Assembly: GCA_012728155.1 (NCBI GenBank)
Contig: JAAYFR010000147.1
Span: 1 to 22,060 of the forward strand
Direction: 5' to 3'
Source of the DNA: Bacteroidales bacterium
Lineage (GTDB): Bacteria > Bacteroidota > Bacteroidia > Bacteroidales > Dysgonomonadaceae
Length of the DNA: 22,060 nt
The translations under genes and the position numbers were made by a program. The notes beneath the pieces are model-generated. The model ran no database searches and was not told the DNA's origin. It was given only the letters and a program-made list of their open reading frames with translations. This document shows, one piece after another, positions 1 through 7,961 of this stretch. The stretch's first letter is position 1, and each line of letters begins with the position of its first letter.

Positions 1-1175
1 CGTTTGCCTACAGCTTCCAGTACAGCCACATCATCAGGCGAGAACCTCCCATCGCGGTTTGGAGGAATGTTGAGCAGGAAAGTGGAGTTTCCACCCACAG
101 AGCGTTCATAGATATCGAACACATCGTCGGCACTCCGTACTTTCTGATGCCTGTCGTCGCGGTAAAACCACCCTTCACGAATAGAAGTATCGGTTTCTGC
201 CTGTTGGGAGTGAAGCCATTTTCCCTGATAGAGTTTTTCCCGTGAGCCAAGATCGACATCGGTCAGGTCTGCAAATTGAGTCGCAGTATGGGGATCTTCG
301 GGATAGGTGATCACATTCCACTCCGTGGATCGGGTTGACCCCGCTTCATTCCCACACCACCGGACATCTTCGCGACCTAAAATAACCGCCTTGGGAGCCA
401 GGGTGCGGATCAACTCCTTCCATGCAGGATAATTATATTTCTGTCCCCCTTTGGTTTTGGGGTGTGCTCCATCCAACCACACCTCGTTTATTTCACCATA
501 TTCGGTCAGTATCTCGAAAAGCTGGTTCAGGAAATATTCGTTGTAATCATCCACTTCAAACTCGAATGTGGTTTTGTTTTCAAAGGGACGACCCGGAATT
601 TCGCGCGGAATGGTACGTTTGCTCTGTTCACTCAGGTTACCGTATAATCCATCGGGATGTTCAATTTGATAGAGATCTGCCGGGGAGAGATAAATACCCA
701 GTTTCAATCCATATTTTCGACATGACTCAGAAAGGCTTTTGAGGATATCACCTTTGCCGTCGAGGAAACCGGACGACATGATACCATGGCTGGTGTACCG
801 GCTTCGCCATAGTACAAAGCCATCATGGTGCTTGACGGTGAGGATCACCATCTTCATGCCGGCAGCTTTCATCGCCCGGCACCACTGGTCGGTATCGAGC
901 ATTTTCAGGTCAAAGATTGCCGGATCTTCCATCCCATCCCCCCACTCTTTACGGGTAAAAGTATTGGGGCCGAAGTGGACAAAAGCGATAAATTCATTTT
1001 CCAAAGCATCCAGTTGATTTGCCGTAGGAACCACGTGGGCTGCTTTTTCAATGATCGCTTCCTCACTCTCTCCCTCTTCTATTTTGATGGTGTTTTGGGG
1101 AGTGATGGAACTTTGCGGTTCAGTCTGACATGACAATAGCAGGATGCCGAGCAGGAATAGAATTACTTCTTTCAT
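1..1175 (-). CDS. Alpha-L-fucosidase, GH29, lipoprotein (3' end beyond window)
   Basis: The product would hydrolyse terminal alpha-L-fucose from glycans outside the inner membrane. Reading from the ATG at 1175, the frame stays open to the window edge, giving 391 codons without a stop, so the C-terminus is missing. The N-terminus is a lipoprotein signal with lipobox LLSC and lipidated Cys16. Family GH29 hallmarks are HFGPNTF, then TVKHHDGFVLW, then VWLDGA, where Asp235 is the expected catalytic nucleophile. A tryptophan-rich substrate region follows (DVRWCGNEAG and TEWNV). The gene lies 21 bp after fucI on the same strand, so the pair probably forms one transcript: this enzyme releases fucose and FucI isomerises it. 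The general acid/base cannot be assigned by eye. Family assignment is firm, but the exact linkage preference (1,2, 1,3/4 or 1,6) is not visible. Confidence 0.93.
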   Translation of the reverse strand, partial: MKEVILFLLGILLLSCQTEPQSSITPQNTIKIEEGESEEAIIEKAAHVVPTANQLDALENEFIAFVHFGPNTFTRKEWGDGMEDPAIFDLKMLDTDQWCRAMKAAGMKMVILTVKHHDGFVLWRSRYTSHGIMSSGFLDGKGDILKSLSESCRKYGLKLGIYLSPADLYQIEHPDGLYGNLSEQSKRTIPREIPGRPFENKTTFEFEVDDYNEYFLNQLFEILTEYGEINEVWLDGAHPKTKGGQKYNYPAWKELIRTLAPKAVILGREDVRWCGNEAGSTRSTEWNVITYPEDPHTATQFADLTDVDLGSREKLYQGKWLHSQQAETDTSIREGWFYRDDRHQKVRSADDVFDIYERSVGGNSTFLLNIPPNRDGRFSPDDVAVLEAVGK

Positions 1176-1196
1176 TATGTACTTGCGAAATTTGAG

Positions 1197-2966
1197 CTAT
1201 TTATAGATAGGACCGAAATTTTTGCAAGCCCGGAAGTCGGCCCCTTCCTTCTCCATACCGAAAGCGTTCCATGCCGATGGGCGGAAAATTTCATCCTCTT
1301 CCACATTATGCATGCATACCGGAATACGGAGGATCGATGCAAGGGTAATCAGCTCCTGCCCGATATGGCCATAGCTGATCGCGCCGTGGTTGGCTCCCCA
1401 GTTATTCATTACCGAATAGACATCTTTGAAGGGCCCTTTTCCTGTAAGACGTGGCGCAAACCAGGTAGTGGGCCATGTTTTATCGGTGCGTTGGTTGATC
1501 ATGTCGTGTACTTCGGGATCGAGATCTACCGTCCACCCTTCGGCTATCTGCAGTACAGGGCCCAAGCCATCTACCATATTCAGGCGTGACATGGTGACAG
1601 GCATACCGCCTCTGGTAAGGAAAGTGGATGAATATCCTCCGCCACGGAAATAGTCACGGTTAGCCGGCGACCAGGTAGTAGCGGCAAGACACTCTTTGGT
1701 CTCTTCTTCGGTAATATTCCAGGGTTCTTTCATGGCAGGCCTTCCGTCGAGGTCCATGCGTCCTGTACCGTCGAGCGTGGTGGCTCCCGAATTGATCAGG
1801 TGAATAACGCCGTGGGCAGCCAATCCTGTCAGTTCTTTCCCGGTAACACGTTTTACGGCTTCGGGACTCCAGTAGGTACGCACATCCGAGAAAATTTGTG
1901 CTTTGTTGGTCATCAAGTGCCCGAACAGCATCACTACTGCGTTCAGAGAGTCGTTTTCAGTGGCAAAAGTATAAGCCTCACGGATACCGTTCCAGTCGAA
2001 TGAAGTAGTCAGTATGGTTTCACTGAAATCACCGTTGGGCAGGAAGTCGGTCCACTGGCGTTGTCCCTGGAATCCTCCGAAGATGGCATTGTGTCCGATC
2101 GCCTCTTCCTTGAATCCCATCTCTTCAAGTTTAGGATTGCCCTGCATCAGGTCGCGGATAATGATGGTCATTTTCACGACAAACTCCCAATCACTGTCTT
2201 TCTCTTCGCGGCTCTTCATTTTTTCCGGCCGGTTGACGTCGGCTCCTTCGTTCACTTTGCAATATTTCTCAGTCCAGGCCATTGCCTTTTCGAACTCTTC
2301 GTGATCATAAATACCTTCCTGTATCCGACGAAGGATCTCAGTGGAATCGACTGATTCGCTGCGGACACCCAAATATTTCTGAAAGAAATCGGGGTTGACC
2401 ATGGAGCCGGCAATTCCCATCGAAATAGAGCCGATGGAGAGGTACGACTGCCCCCTCATCGTGGCTACGGCTTGCGCTGCCCGCGCAAAACGCAGGATCT
2501 TTTCCGCCACATCGTCGGGAATGGTGTTATCCTGCAGGTCCTGTACATCGTGTCCATAGATCCCGAACGCGGGAAGCCCTTTTTGTGAATGGGATGCCAG
2601 CACTGCCGCCAGATACACGGCACCCGGTCGTTCCGTTCCGTTGAAACCCCAGACAGCCTTGGGATAGTAGGGGTTCATATCCATGGTTTCTGAACCGTAG
2701 CACCAACTTGATGTCACAGTAATGGTAGAACCTACTCCTTCCCGCTCGAATTTTGCCGCACAAGCGGCACTCTCACCTACCCGTCCGATCGTGCCGTCGG
2801 CAATCACGCACTCTACCGGGCTTCCATCTCCATTCTTTAAATTGGCGCTGATTAGTTCTGCCACTGCCTTGGCCAGATTCATCGTCTTCTCCTCAAGACT
2901 CTCTCTGACGCCTCCTTGCCGCCCATCGATAGTGGGACGGATTCCGATCTTAGGATAATTCTTCAT
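1197..2966 (-). CDS. fucI: L-fucose isomerase
   Basis: Cytoplasmic Mn2+-dependent ketol isomerase converting L-fucose to L-fuculose, the first step of fucose catabolism (it can also act on D-arabinose). The 589 residues match the usual length of about 590. Known family active-site residues are in place: Glu337 within FATENDSLN, Asp361 within FSDVRTYWSPEA, and His527 within WGANHGAISYGH. The C-terminal IPVCMHNVEE and FRPSAWNAFG blocks are also typical. The start is an ATG preceded by an AT-rich stretch without a strong Shine-Dalgarno, as is common in Bacteroidota. The neighbouring alpha-L-fucosidase supports fucose rather than arabinose as the physiological substrate. No kinase, aldolase, permease or regulator of the pathway is in the window. 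The upstream 426-bp gap presumably holds its promoter, but I saw no clean consensus there. Confidence 0.97.
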   Translation of the reverse strand: MKNYPKIGIRPTIDGRQGGVRESLEEKTMNLAKAVAELISANLKNGDGSPVECVIADGTIGRVGESAACAAKFEREGVGSTITVTSSWCYGSETMDMNPYYPKAVWGFNGTERPGAVYLAAVLASHSQKGLPAFGIYGHDVQDLQDNTIPDDVAEKILRFARAAQAVATMRGQSYLSIGSISMGIAGSMVNPDFFQKYLGVRSESVDSTEILRRIQEGIYDHEEFEKAMAWTEKYCKVNEGADVNRPEKMKSREEKDSDWEFVVKMTIIIRDLMQGNPKLEEMGFKEEAIGHNAIFGGFQGQRQWTDFLPNGDFSETILTTSFDWNGIREAYTFATENDSLNAVVMLFGHLMTNKAQIFSDVRTYWSPEAVKRVTGKELTGLAAHGVIHLINSGATTLDGTGRMDLDGRPAMKEPWNITEEETKECLAATTWSPANRDYFRGGGYSSTFLTRGGMPVTMSRLNMVDGLGPVLQIAEGWTVDLDPEVHDMINQRTDKTWPTTWFAPRLTGKGPFKDVYSVMNNWGANHGAISYGHIGQELITLASILRIPVCMHNVEEDEIFRPSAWNAFGMEKEGADFRACKNFGPIYK

Positions 2967-3392
2967 CTCATTTTTTATTATTTAGTGATTGTATGATAAC
3001 TTGTGCTAATTGGAAATGAAAAAATTAAAGTGAATCCCGCAATAGGATCTCTGTCCGTAAAAATTCCGGAAAAGCAAATGCCCTTTATACCGACGAAACC
3101 AAAGATCTATCCCATAGTAGGATGGAAACTGCCCTATCAACGTATATTAAATCACCTCCTTAAAAGGGTAATTCCGGTCCAGCAACAGTAAGATGTTTTT
3201 TGAGAACGATGCAACAGGGAAAAAGTTAATATCTTTCATGGAAACATTTGTAAAATATCCTCCTCGCTCGTTCCCTCCAACTCCTTTTCCATCAAAGATG
3301 ATGAAACAAACGATAATGAAAATCAAAGTCCGAAAGAAAATGCACAGGACGAAAAATGATAGAGGGATGATCTCTCATCAATAACTCACCTT
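2967..3392. other. AT-rich intergenic region upstream of fucI
   Basis: This 426-bp gap separates the small acidic protein gene from fucI, both on the minus strand. It holds the probable terminator of the preceding operon at 3352-3380. Two short plus-strand reading frames (3003-3191 and 3193-3384) and several short minus-strand ones lack recognisable domains, good starts or plausible composition. I found no perfect TAnnTTTG element on the minus strand for fucI. The region may be a regulatory spacer or the remains of a decayed gene; nothing visible decides between these. Confidence 0.5.
3352..3380 (-). terminator. Probable intrinsic terminator after the DUF2795-type gene
   Basis: On the minus strand the arms TGATGAGAG and CTCTATCA pair with a single bulged G around a short loop and are followed directly by TTTTT. 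The element begins about 12 bp after the stop codon at 3393, as expected for the end of the rex-to-DUF2795 transcript. The bulge lowers confidence. Confidence 0.5.
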
Positions 3393-3614
3393 TCAATACT
3401 CATCTTCATTAAAGAAGAAATCCTCTTTACTGGGATAGTCAGGCCAAATATCCTCAATCGATTCAAATATTTCACCCTCTTCCTCAATCTCTTGCAAATT
3501 TTCAATCACCTCCAGCGGAGCGCCCGATCGCTGGGCATAATCAATCAATTCATCTTTTGTAGCGGGCCAAGGGGCATCTTCCAATTTGGATGCCAATTCA
3601 AGTGTCCAATACAT
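3393..3614 (-). CDS. DUF2795-type small acidic protein
   Basis: A 73-residue acidic protein with no signal peptide or membrane segment, presumably cytoplasmic. The sequence MYWTLELASKLEDAPWPATK, the SGAPLEVIENL helix and the tail IWPDYPSKEDFFFNEDEY are nearly invariant in many Bacteroidota and fit the DUF2795 family. Its role is not established. It begins 57 bp after the cobalamin adenosyltransferase stop, and a terminator follows, so it is probably the last gene of that operon. The high proportion of Glu/Asp and the aromatic tail suggest a protein-binding role, but that is inference. It is short, but length, start and composition look genuine. Confidence 0.9.
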   Translation of the reverse strand: MYWTLELASKLEDAPWPATKDELIDYAQRSGAPLEVIENLQEIEEEGEIFESIEDIWPDYPSKEDFFFNEDEY

Positions 3615-3671
3615 TGATAATATATTTAAATTGTTATTTGTTCATTTTTTTCGCAAATGTATAAAAAGTTT

Positions 3672-4232
3672 TTATATATCGCCCTGTTCCCAAAATATTT
3701 CTTCGGCGGTCTTATTGCTTTCGTATCTTGCAAAGACAAAAAAGTAATCCGAAAGTCGATTCAGAAAAATCAATACCTCCTCTGCCACCGGAAATTGTTC
3801 CGCTACACGATAGAGATTCCTCTCTGCTCGACGCGCCACGGTGCGGCATATATGCGCGCGCGCAGCCGCCTCATTCCCTCCGGGCAACACAAACCGGGTG
3901 AGCTTCGGCAGGGTGGCATCGATCGTATCAATCTGCCTCTCAAGACGGGATATATCCTTTTCGGAGATGATACTCGCCGGCTTTGCCTCTTTACTTTCCG
4001 TTTCTGTTGCCAGATAGGAACCCACGGTAAAGAGCTTGTGCTGGATAAAAAGGAGAAATTTGTGGTGTCCCTCTTCCTTCACTTCACAATTGAGCCAGCC
4101 GACAAAACTGTTCAGCTCATCCACCGTGCCGTATGCATCGAGACGGATATGTGTTTTACTCACCCGCATCCCCCCCACCAACGAGGTGCTCCCCTTGTCT
4201 CCTGTCTTCGTATATAAAATACTTTTTTTGAT
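3672..4232 (-). CDS. PduO-type ATP:cob(I)alamin adenosyltransferase; unusual start
   Basis: Transfers the 5'-deoxyadenosyl group of ATP to cob(I)alamin, making adenosylcobalamin for mutases such as methylmalonyl-CoA mutase; a cytoplasmic trimer in the family. Conserved blocks are TKTGDKGSTSLVGG (ATP binding), RLDAYGTVDELNSFVG, the FVLPGG segment and RRAERNLYRV, then LNRLSDYFFVFAR. The first canonical start in frame is TTG at 4181, which lies inside the ATP-binding motif. The motif continues in frame upstream through K-K-S-I-L-Y-T-K-T-G-D-K-G to an ATC at 4230-4232, exactly where homologs have ATG; a TGA lies upstream at 4248-4250. I therefore place the start at the ATC, giving 186 residues, the usual length. 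Purine-rich AGAAGAAAG precedes it. Alternatives are an ATT start at 4220, slippage at the A7 run (4223-4229), a sequencing error, or a damaged gene. Function is sure; the start is not. Confidence 0.85.
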   Translation of the reverse strand: MKKSILYTKTGDKGSTSLVGGMRVSKTHIRLDAYGTVDELNSFVGWLNCEVKEEGHHKFLLFIQHKLFTVGSYLATETESKEAKPASIISEKDISRLERQIDTIDATLPKLTRFVLPGGNEAAARAHICRTVARRAERNLYRVAEQFPVAEEVLIFLNRLSDYFFVFARYESNKTAEEIFWEQGDI

Positions 4233-4289
4233 CTTTCTTCTGCTCTTTCAGTTTCACACTCACCCTCTCTTCTACCTCCCCGCACCGAA

Positions 4290-4985
4290 TCAGACCAAAT
4301 AATTGGCCTTGTCAAGATCCGGTCTCAGAAAAACAATCCCCGTATCCTTCAGGTCGAACGTTACGCGGACTCTCACATCATGAACGATTTCATTCCAAAA
4401 TTGTTTAGCCACTCCTTTTTTTATGGGATGAAGCACCCAAAATGTAGCGTCATGACTCCATTCAGTCAAAGTGTGCATATCGGGAATCTGCTTCCCATCC
4501 AGATTAAGAAAAATCGCATCGTACCGCTCACCGTCACAAGCAGATAGTGAAGAGACAACCCCGCATTTCCTCCCTATCTCCCTTTGTAGATGCTTCGCAA
4601 CGCTCACCTTCTCTTCATCCTGCTCCACACACCTACAACGGATATCTGAAGAAGGTGCCGTAAGAAACAGACTGTTTATGCCAATTCCCGAGTTGATCTC
4701 TACTATATTTGTGGGACGAAGATGGTGTATCAGACGAAAGGAGAGATGGTTAAACCTGCCAATCAGATAGGGATCGAGCCCATTTTGAAGCAGGAGCTTG
4801 GGGATATCGGAAAAAGCGTAAAAACTATAAGGTGAATAAATGACATTGGCGAGCAGGTCGAAAGCAAAAGGAGAATGTACTCCATACCCTTTGGCCTGTT
4901 TTTTTCGTAAGAGCCACCGGAAACGGGCATAAAACTTCTTCTCACAAAAGCGTACAAATCTTGCAAGCCCATCAAAGCCCCGCAT
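4290..4985 (-). CDS. Class I SAM-dependent methyltransferase-like protein
   Basis: A 231-residue soluble protein. The segment KGYGVHSPFAFDLLANVI near residues 32-49 and the ending VFLRPDLDKANYLV are typical of a Bacteroidota family related to O-methyltransferases. The Rossmann-like SAM-binding region is around residues 94-109 (IVEINSGIGINSLFL), with an acidic residue at the end of the next strand (CVEQDEEK). The glycine motif is weak (NSGIGIN instead of the usual ExGxxxG), so catalytic competence and substrate are uncertain. It starts 10 bp after the ispF stop and is followed 57 bp later by the adenosyltransferase, so it is probably co-transcribed. I infer the methyltransferase fold from sequence pattern only. 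Confidence 0.8.
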   Translation of the reverse strand: MRGFDGLARFVRFCEKKFYARFRWLLRKKQAKGYGVHSPFAFDLLANVIYSPYSFYAFSDIPKLLLQNGLDPYLIGRFNHLSFRLIHHLRPTNIVEINSGIGINSLFLTAPSSDIRCRCVEQDEEKVSVAKHLQREIGRKCGVVSSLSACDGERYDAIFLNLDGKQIPDMHTLTEWSHDATFWVLHPIKKGVAKQFWNEIVHDVRVRVTFDLKDTGIVFLRPDLDKANYLV

Positions 4986-4995
4986 AATTCCAACG

Positions 4996-5475
4996 TTACG
5001 ATTTTTGTATCAGCACAACCGCATAGGCAGTGATGCCCTCTTCACGACCTACGAAACCCATTCTCTCGGAGGTAGTTGCCTTGATAGAGATAAACTCCTC
5101 ACCCACCCCCATCACTTCCGCCAGTCTCCGCTGCATGGCAGGGATATGGGGATTGAGCCTGGGCTGCTCGGCACAGATGGTGGCATCGATATTCCCAAGG
5201 CTATACCCTTCCTCTTCCAATAGATTCATCGTATGCCGCAGAAGCAGCTTACTATCCACATTGTGCCATGCCGGGGAGCTGTCAGGAAAATGATACCCTA
5301 TATCTCGCAGATTCGCTGCACCCAAAAGTGCATCACAAATGGCATGGATCAACACATCGGCATCGGAATGTCCCTGCAAACCTTTTTCATACTCCAGCTT
5401 GACCCCTCCAATCCAAAGTTCTCTCCCCTCTTGAAGAGGGTGCATGTCGTAACCGAAACCAACCCGTATCTGCAT
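4996..5475 (-). CDS. ispF: 2-C-methyl-D-erythritol 2,4-cyclodiphosphate synthase
   Basis: Fifth-step enzyme of the MEP isoprenoid pathway: converts CDP-methylerythritol 2-phosphate to the 2,4-cyclodiphosphate with loss of CMP. At 159 residues it has the standard length. Zinc ligands Asp10, His12 (GFGYDMH) and His44 (DADVLIH) are present, along with the SDADVLIHAICDALLGAA family signature and the C-terminal IKATTSERMGFVGREEGI block. The trimer forms its active sites between subunits. The start codon lies only 4 bp after the porV stop, so translation is likely coupled to porV. It is the only MEP pathway gene in the window. Confidence 0.98.
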   Translation of the reverse strand: MQIRVGFGYDMHPLQEGRELWIGGVKLEYEKGLQGHSDADVLIHAICDALLGAANLRDIGYHFPDSSPAWHNVDSKLLLRHTMNLLEEEGYSLGNIDATICAEQPRLNPHIPAMQRRLAEVMGVGEEFISIKATTSERMGFVGREEGITAYAVVLIQKS

Positions 5476-5479
5476 CGGT

Positions 5480-6640
5480 TTATCGTATTAAATTTCGGAT
5501 CCCTTCCACATCGAAACCCAGAGAGATACGCAATGTCTGATCCAACGGATTCGACTGGGCCGTCGACAGTAAATAAGCAGCATCTATCTGAAAAATATCA
5601 CTTCTGAAACCAACGCCAAAAGTAAAATAACGCCGATTACCCTTATACTCGCTCTCGTGGTAGTAACCACTCCTAAGAGAAAAACGATTGTCATAGCGGT
5701 ATTCTGCACCCAACGACCAGATCACCTCCTGCATCTCCTCTTTGAATCCGCCCGGTGCATCACCAAACGACTTAAAAAGACCTCCAATAGAAGATATACT
5801 TTGATATTTATCGATACGGCGCTGCGCTTCCTCATCACTCTCATTTTCAGCGGGCAGCTGCGGAGTAGGCACCAGCAACTTATTGAGATCAAAACTGAGG
5901 GAGAGCCTGTTCTTGGGATCCAGCGGATATGCTAAAGAGGCGCCAAGCCGTAAATTTGCCGGAAGAAACATAGAACTATTCCCCCCATCGTAAGAGATTT
6001 TCGTGCCAATATTGGAGATATTAAATCCTAATCCAAGCAGCGCTTCTGAACTCCCCATATAAAAATAAGATTCGTTATAACCGGAAATATCGGCGGCGAA
6101 CGCGTTCCCGGGTGTCGTCTCGTCATCACCAAGGGAGTAATCGGCATGAATATAACGGAGGGTGACCGCACCGGAAAATGTTTCGGTGAGCTTTCTCGAA
6201 TAGCCCATATCAAATGCAAACTCATGAGGCGATATCGTCTGCCAGAACTCATCACTGGGAGTGCCAAACTCCACATCCCCCAATGAAAAATAACGCACCG
6301 AAGCACTGATGGCATTCAGGTTGTCGTTGCCAAACTTCCAGTAACCCGACGAATAGAGCAGGTGAATACCACCCACCAGTTTGCTGAGCCAAGGGGTGTA
6401 GGAGAAAGCAACGCCTGCTTCACTCGAAAGAAAAGGATATTTGGCCGCATTCCAGTGTTGGGAATAGAGATCGGGCATGCTGGCCGCTCCTATATCCCCC
6501 ATTCCTCCACTTCTGGCGTCGGGTGCAATCTGCAATGAAGGCAAAGCAACCGGAATCGGATTATATTCCTGACCGGTGGCGGAGAAATCAACCGTTGCAC
6601 AAAACATGCAGCACAATATAGCAAGAGTTACTCTGTTCAT
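5480..6640 (-). CDS. porV: Type IX secretion outer-membrane protein PorV (LptO)
   Basis: A 386-residue outer-membrane beta-barrel of the FadL-like fold. In Porphyromonas gingivalis PorV carries T9SS cargo from the SprA translocon to the PorU sortase. The N-terminus is a signal peptide of about 23 residues (MNRVTLAILCCMFCATVDFS). It is followed by the typical LPSLQIAPDARSGGMGDIGAAS stretch and repeated aromatic-rich beta strands, with a C-terminal barrel end (FDVEGIRNLIR). The gene lies between the FAH-family gene (29 bp upstream) and ispF (4 bp downstream). Its presence implies that the organism has a T9SS, but no other T9SS component and no recognisable cargo C-terminal domain is in this window. 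PorQ or PorP-like proteins are the alternatives; the start region and length favour PorV. Confidence 0.9.
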   Translation of the reverse strand: MNRVTLAILCCMFCATVDFSATGQEYNPIPVALPSLQIAPDARSGGMGDIGAASMPDLYSQHWNAAKYPFLSSEAGVAFSYTPWLSKLVGGIHLLYSSGYWKFGNDNLNAISASVRYFSLGDVEFGTPSDEFWQTISPHEFAFDMGYSRKLTETFSGAVTLRYIHADYSLGDDETTPGNAFAADISGYNESYFYMGSSEALLGLGFNISNIGTKISYDGGNSSMFLPANLRLGASLAYPLDPKNRLSLSFDLNKLLVPTPQLPAENESDEEAQRRIDKYQSISSIGGLFKSFGDAPGGFKEEMQEVIWSLGAEYRYDNRFSLRSGYYHESEYKGNRRYFTFGVGFRSDIFQIDAAYLLSTAQSNPLDQTLRISLGFDVEGIRNLIR

Positions 6641-6669
6641 GTTGTATTGATATGGTAATTGAGTAAATA

Positions 6670-7284
6670 TTATTTGATGTTGAAATCCAACAGCTTCCGC
6701 TCTTCAAGATAACCCTGCAGATGATCGTCAATCGCTACCGGACCAATACCTGCCGGTGTACCGGTGAAAATAAGATCACCCATCTTCAGCGTAAAAAACC
6801 GACTGATATGGGCAATAATTTTATCCACAGAGTAGATCATATCCTCTGTATTGCCCTGCTGAACCCTTTTATGAGTGATATCGAGCCGGAAATTCAAACG
6901 CCGGATATCCAACACTTCACTTTTGGAAATAAAATCCCCGATAGCTGCAGAGCCATCAAACCCTTTGGCTATCTCCCATGGCAAGCCGAGTTCTTTCTGC
7001 TTCCTCTGCAAATCACGGGCGGTAAAATCAATACCCACCGTAACTTCATCCCAATAACGATAGGCAAAGCGTTCGGCTATATTTTTCCCCAAACGGTTTA
7101 TCTTTACCACCAGCTCCGTTTCATAATGGATCTCATCGGAGAAATCGGGATAGAAAAAGGGCTTGCCACCTTTCAACAGAGCAGTCTCCGGCTTCATGAA
7201 AATAACCGGCTCCTCACTCTGAAACGTACGTTCCATCTCTTTATTGTGAGACAGGTAGTTCAATCCAACAGCAAAGATTTTCAT
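6670..7284 (-). CDS. Fumarylacetoacetate hydrolase (FAH) family protein
   Basis: A 204-residue cytoplasmic enzyme of the FAHD1/acylpyruvase-like branch, which hydrolyses or decarboxylates 2-oxo or 3-oxo acids such as acylpyruvates and oxaloacetate. Metal ligands are visible as Glu55 and Glu57 in HYETELVV and Asp86 in GIDFTARDLQ; Lys107 follows in AKGFDGSAAIG. The C-terminal half has the family block GDLIFTGTPAGIGPV. The length is normal for the single-domain branch. It sits 12 bp after rex and 29 bp before porV, consistent with one operon. The exact substrate cannot be read from sequence; a metabolite-repair role is an inference. Confidence 0.92.
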   Translation of the reverse strand: MKIFAVGLNYLSHNKEMERTFQSEEPVIFMKPETALLKGGKPFFYPDFSDEIHYETELVVKINRLGKNIAERFAYRYWDEVTVGIDFTARDLQRKQKELGLPWEIAKGFDGSAAIGDFISKSEVLDIRRLNFRLDITHKRVQQGNTEDMIYSVDKIIAHISRFFTLKMGDLIFTGTPAGIGPVAIDDHLQGYLEERKLLDFNIK

Positions 7285-7296
7285 GCCTGCAAAAAA

Positions 7297-7932
7297 TTAT
7301 CCGTTCAACCGGTTAAACATCACCGCAAGATGCGCATACAATGAGGTGTTTTGCAAGACAATCCCCTCCGGCACACGTATCCGAAAAGGTGTAAAGTTCC
7401 AGATGCCTTTCACACCCCCCCGAATCATATAGTCCGACACCTCCTGCGCCACACCGGGAGGAACGGTGAGAACCCCTATCTCACCCTTTATCTCTCTGTT
7501 CCTTTCAGTAAATTCATTGGAATGAAAAACCGGAATACCATGTATCGTATGATTCACAATGGCCGGATTCAAATCAAAACCGGCAATGATCTTCAACCCG
7601 AATTGCTCCAAACCGGAGTCTGACAACAAAGCACCTCCCAGACTTCCCACCCCAAATACTACCGCCCTATGCGTCTTGGTAAAGCCAAGAAAAGACTCCA
7701 ATACATTGATTAAATCATCTATATCGTAACCTACCCGGGTCTTCCCACTTATATCCACGTAAGAAAGATCCTTGGCGATCTGCGAAGCGGAGACATCAAT
7801 CTTTTTCGCAATCCGGGTAGAGGAGACAATAGTCTCTCCCTGGCTTTTAAGGAGTTTCACATACGACAAGTACCACGGAAGCCTTCTGAGCGCCGGTTCG
7901 GGTATTTTTGCGGGATATATCAGATCTGACAT
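7297..7932 (-). CDS. rex: Redox-sensing transcriptional repressor Rex
   Basis: A DNA-binding dimer that senses the NADH/NAD+ ratio and derepresses fermentation and respiration genes when NADH rises. The 211 residues have the family layout: a winged helix (about residues 10-80, with VSSTRIAKKIDVSASQIAKDL as the helix-turn-helix) followed by a Rossmann domain with GVGSLGGAL at 94-102 and the acidic strand end GFDLNP. The C-terminal helix is the domain-swapped one typical of Rex. It appears to be the first gene of the run to 3393. A TATCTTTG -7 element lies about 30 bp upstream of the ATG. I saw no convincing Rex operator at its own promoter. Confidence 0.96.
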   Translation of the reverse strand: MSDLIYPAKIPEPALRRLPWYLSYVKLLKSQGETIVSSTRIAKKIDVSASQIAKDLSYVDISGKTRVGYDIDDLINVLESFLGFTKTHRAVVFGVGSLGGALLSDSGLEQFGLKIIAGFDLNPAIVNHTIHGIPVFHSNEFTERNREIKGEIGVLTVPPGVAQEVSDYMIRGGVKGIWNFTPFRIRVPEGIVLQNTSLYAHLAVMFNRLNG

Positions 7933-7961
7933 ATTTTTTGTGAGTAATCATTAGTGATGTA

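Noticed and set aside
3003..3384. Two consecutive short plus-strand frames that might be a frameshifted gene
   Set aside because: Basic, low-complexity sequence with no homologous pattern I can name; no promoter or ribosome binding site; kept only as an unexplained gap.
3657..4217. Long plus-strand reading frame of 186 codons
   Set aside because: It lies opposite the cobalamin adenosyltransferase, has no domain and an improbable composition, while the minus-strand frame has clear family motifs.
6721..7344. Plus-strand reading frame of 207 codons
   Set aside because: Shadow of the FAH-family gene and the rex 3' end; no recognisable features.
7933..7955. Possible Rex operator (TTGTGAG half-site) before rex
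   Set aside because: Only one half matches; the partner half lacks TTCACAA, so autoregulation is not supported by sequence.
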